From positions 15,190,001 through 15,254,000 of the forward strand of contig CM055612.1 in the NCBI GenBank assembly GCA_029379385.1: a DNA stretch of 64,000 nucleotides, read 5' to 3'. Source of the DNA: Quillaja saponaria. Taxonomy: Eukaryota > Streptophyta > Magnoliopsida > Fabales > Quillajaceae. The notes under the pieces were generated by a model. That model was not told the origin of the DNA. It saw only the letters and a program-made list of their open reading frames with translations, and did not search any database. Positions 57,401 to 64,000 of this stretch are shown in pieces (the stretch's first letter is position 1; the number at the start of each line of letters is the position of its first letter). The translations under genes were made by a program, and so were the position numbers.

Positions 57401-57599
57401 TACTAAAACTATATTTAACTCTACAAATTTATGTACTCTATGATAAATATGAATTGTACTACTAAGAGCTTAGCTCAGGAGGTTATTACTTGACCCCTCA
57501 TCTCTCACTATTGAATTCGAGCACTCTCAATGTACCAAAAAAAATATGAATTGTCTACTATTGGTGAGATTCCTTAGATTCTCTACTTAGGATGATAAT
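54421..57599. other. Non-coding stretch with transposon-like patches
   Basis: No gene seen. 55275-55420 carries GGGTCAGGTACCCGAC and ATGACCCGATTAAG text that resembles the subterminal parts of hAT elements and may belong to the hAT element whose transposase lies to the left. 56140-56260 has GTTCAGTCGGTTACC-like text of the same kind. A diverged direct repeat of about 55 bp (56921-56975 and 57212-57275) shares a T run and TTAATTTCAAAT(C/T)ATTGGGATA. Confidence 0.45.
57592..57599 (+). repeat. 8-bp target-site duplication, left copy
   Basis: ATGATAAT, identical to 58676-58683. Eight-base duplications are characteristic of hAT insertion. Confidence 0.9.
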
Positions 57600-58675
57600 T
57601 AGGGTTAAGCATTGGACCCGCCTAACCGAATAACTGGCCCAAATCTGACCGATTTGGGCCTAAATTGACCCAATTTCGAAGGCCCGATATATAAAGCGAT
57701 TGAAGCATAACTTAAAATTTCAAGTCGGCCAATAATTTGGTTGAAGGATTTTTCCACTAGGTATAACCGACCCGACTGATTTTAAAGTATTTAATTTTTT
57801 ATTAGGTGTTGTATTTTAAATGGTTGTACATATGCACTAGTTATGAACATGCCCACACTGAATCCACTCCTCTCCAAAAAGCAAAAAACCCTCAGCCTCT
57901 CATTTGAAACTCTTTAGCCCAAACTCTCTACCGCATTTCCCTCCCAATTTCCCACTAGATCTCTCTCAAAAGTTTCTCATTCACTTTGTAACTCTCAGTC
58001 CCTTACCTCTTTAATCCTAAAGCCCTCATGTCTCAACCTTTAACATCTGTATTTCACTCTTCAATTTATGGTGTGCTACTATAATCATCGAAAAGCTGAA
58101 GTCCCTTTTGCTCCTAGAAGTAGATCAAGTCTCCTTGACTCATTTTATTGATTTGTGGCAATGGTCGTTGTCGATCTAATGATTTGAATCAAGCTTGTGG
58201 TGCTTTCAGATTTGTGTGTATCATTGGTGCTTCCTTTTTGAGCTCCTTCTGTTTTCTATTTCTTTAGATCTAAAGTTATTTCTTTAGATTGGTATAGATT
58301 GTAGCTAATCTAATTTTTTTTTTTTTTTTTAATTTTATGAATTTTATTATTTTTTAGAAACCCAAATCTACATTTTGTAACTACATAATTACTAATTTCA
58401 TCTAAATATGCATTTTTTTTAAATAGTTGATTATGGTTTTCTATAGGTTTATTTTTATTTTTTGATTTAAAAAGTGAGATTAGGGAGTTGTGAAATGAAC
58501 AACCAATTAACCAATTACCAGACTAAAATCAACTAATTTTCTAACGATTGCCAAATTCAAGAAACTGACTAGGTCGGTTGTTTAATCAGGTGGTAATTTT
58601 TATAATTGATTTAGTCGGTTCGGTCAAAAAACAGAAAAAAAAAAAATCAACCCACCAACCGAATGCTCAGCCCTA
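57600..58675. mobile_element. Non-autonomous hAT element (1076 bp)
   Basis: The left end TAGGGTTAAGCATTGGACC and the complement of the right end TAGGGCTGAGCATTCGGTTG form imperfect terminal inverted repeats. Both are rich in ACCGAA and GGTTGG-like words subterminally. Perfect 8-bp duplications ATGATAAT lie outside. No transposase is encoded. The interior (about 57850-58270) is less AT-rich and CT-rich (CTCTCCAAAAAGC, TCTCTACCGCATTTCCC), looking like a captured 5' untranslated or leader sequence. Confidence 0.88.
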
Positions 58676-58683
58676 ATGATAAT
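58676..58683 (+). repeat. 8-bp target-site duplication, right copy
   Basis: ATGATAAT, matching 57592-57599. Confidence 0.9.
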
Positions 58684-59488
58684 ATGTAGTATCTACAATA
58701 TTAGATCCTATCCAATTATTAGAACATATTTTAATTAGATTATGAATTATAATTTCTTCAAATTTTTCTATGGAGAGATTCGTAAATCTTCAGAGGGGTT
58801 ACCATTTAGTCACAAGTCTTACCTACCCATATAATAAAAAATGTTTGTCCAGAATCTTACACTTAGAAAAATATTTCCAATTACAGTTTATATACAACTT
58901 AATTCATTTTTCATCATATGCTCCTTATTATGTTTAGTGTATGGATCAATGTCAAACCCTAATAACTCAATCTGATGTGTGTTAATCTCAACAATGACTT
59001 ACAGTGAACATGAGATCTCCATATAACTTCACAATTATCTTGGCCAAAAATTTCCGAGTTGATTTTGCTAAGATAGCATGGAGCATCTCTCTCTTTGTAT
59101 TGAGAGTGAAAAATATTTTATCGTCTACTCACAAGCATCCATGTCTAGGTGACCATACTCAGTGATAATCTTTTTTTAAATCATGACTAGACCATTTGTC
59201 ACGTTATATCAAAGTATAATGAGTCATACACAAGACATCAGCTGGAGACTTAAATTTTAGGATCATAACATAGTTGTAATGACAAGAACTTATTGAGAAT
59301 CGTGTACAAGCCCATTTGGGTGTTCTTAGGTGTGAGCTCGTCAAGTGAACTTTTTTTACTAATATGCACCTACACAACTTGTTCTAGCATCATAACATTA
59401 ATGGTCATGAGATCAATCACTCTTTAAAAGATAAAACAGTATATGTACTAATATAACTGGATCACTAATGTCATTCATAGTAATGTTT
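58684..59488. other. Nothing recognised
   Basis: AT-rich sequence with no open frames or element ends that I can support. Confidence 0.5.
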
Positions 59489-60140
59489 CTGTTGGCCCAA
59501 TTAGGCAAATTAGAAGGGAGGTTAAATAGTTTGAATGTTTAAAATGTTCTATTTTAAAATTGTTTGCTTTGAAAGAGTTTAATAAAGTTGAAGTGCAGTG
59601 GAATGCATAAAGTAAAATAGAAAGACAAGGTTTTTATAATGGTTCACAAGATAATCCTAGCTAGTCCATTCCTCAAGATCACATATGGAAAATTCATTAA
59701 CCACTAATATTTCTAACTTAGGGATTAACAATACTTTGGTTGATTGCCGGGATCCCTTTGGTCAATTACATGGAGACCACTGTCCTTTGTTCAATTCTAG
59801 GGAATTCAGAGCCCTCTAGTCAATTGCAGGGAGATCAGCACTTTCTGTTCAATTCTAAGGAGAATACTATCCTCTGATCATTTACGGGGAGATCAATAAG
59901 TACTTCTATTTTCCCTTCAGGGAAACATTTAATCAATATCGATTTATACTTAATTTCAAAAAAAAAAATTCTACTTTGGATGAGTTTAAAATAAAGTAAG
60001 GATATGAAAATTTGGCTCTTTGTTTGATGACACTGGTAATGATCTAAAGGTTAATGATCAAATAAGATCATGATAATTCTTTAGTATATTGTCCTTTCTC
60101 TTGAATTGATTTCTCACTTTTCACCCATTTATCCTCTTCT
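59489..60140 (-). mobile_element. Truncated copia-type (SIRE-like) LTR end
   Basis: On the minus strand this ends ...TTGGGCCAACA at about 59490, with CAAACTATTTAACCTCCC just before. That is the same ending pattern as the SIRE-like LTR at 48601-48637. A block of imperfect short repeats (59733-59905) lies inside. The right side is cut at the long-LTR boundary 60141. Confidence 0.45.
59733..59905. repeat. Imperfect short tandem repeats, about 35-bp period
   Basis: Variants of TCAATTGCAGGGAGATCA alternating with CCTTTGGT/CCTCTAGT-like words recur about five times. Confidence 0.7.
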
Positions 60141-63902
<3,762 letters not shown>

Positions 63903-64000
63903 ATTTTGACTTAACATCCAGAGTCTCTGGCATTTAGCCATTTCCATCTTTTGATCTCGTACTCTCTCTTCTGTTCACCATCTTCTAAATTCATCAGAGT
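63903..64000. other. Window end, nothing assigned
   Basis: The last 98 bases lie outside the long LTR and are less AT-rich. They may be host or another element, but too little is visible. Confidence 0.3.

Overview
This window is nuclear DNA from a flowering plant, most likely a eudicot. It is AT-rich and dominated by plant-type retrotransposons (Ty1/copia, Ty3/gypsy with chromodomain, TRIM, LINE), hAT DNA transposons and a Helitron-like element. It holds one convincing host gene, with many short GT-AG exons. There are no bacterial-type operons, CRISPR arrays or phage modules. I recognise no species. All coordinates were derived by reading the sequence by hand; splice sites and element ends are base-resolved where stated and approximate elsewhere.

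The host gene lies on the minus strand from 30831 (ATG) to 17150 (stop). Seven exons join in frame to a 385-residue THUMP-domain protein of the Tan1/THUMPD1 family, the tRNA-binding partner of the NAT10/Kre33 acetyltransferase that makes N4-acetylcytidine in tRNA. The coding sequence is only 1158 bases spread over 13.7 kb, because introns 2 (6.0 kb), 3 (4.5 kb) and 6 (1.4 kb) have collected transposons. These are a LINE fragment, a small LTR-like cassette with a tRNA-Met primer site, a TIR-like element and a Helitron-like element.

Left flank (1-17100): a nested retrotransposon graveyard. A non-autonomous gypsy element on the minus strand has LTRs of 1369 bp and a shortened 358 bp, arranged in tandem (1-4368). 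Next comes a copia-type LTR (4369-5598), then a chromodomain-bearing gypsy element on the plus strand (5599-12247). That element is interrupted by a 1354-bp solo LTR of the first family with a clean 5-bp target duplication. A second gypsy remnant on the minus strand (about 12600-15081), a TIR-like element and a short organellar-type rRNA scrap complete this flank.

Right flank (31050-64000): four copies of an unusually long LTR family (2.9-3.8 kb where both ends are seen), a decayed copia element (about 38565-43142) carrying a tandem TRIM array in its gag region, a 678-bp LTR beginning TGTAGACACC, a SIRE-like copia solo LTR, a dead hAT transposase gene (52720-54420) and a non-autonomous hAT element with a perfect 8-bp target duplication (57600-58675). 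I see no intact transposon open reading frame and no second host gene. I found no convincing new molecular system; the most informative observations are the gene model, the tandem TRIM array, the hAT element and the long-LTR family with its iterated start.
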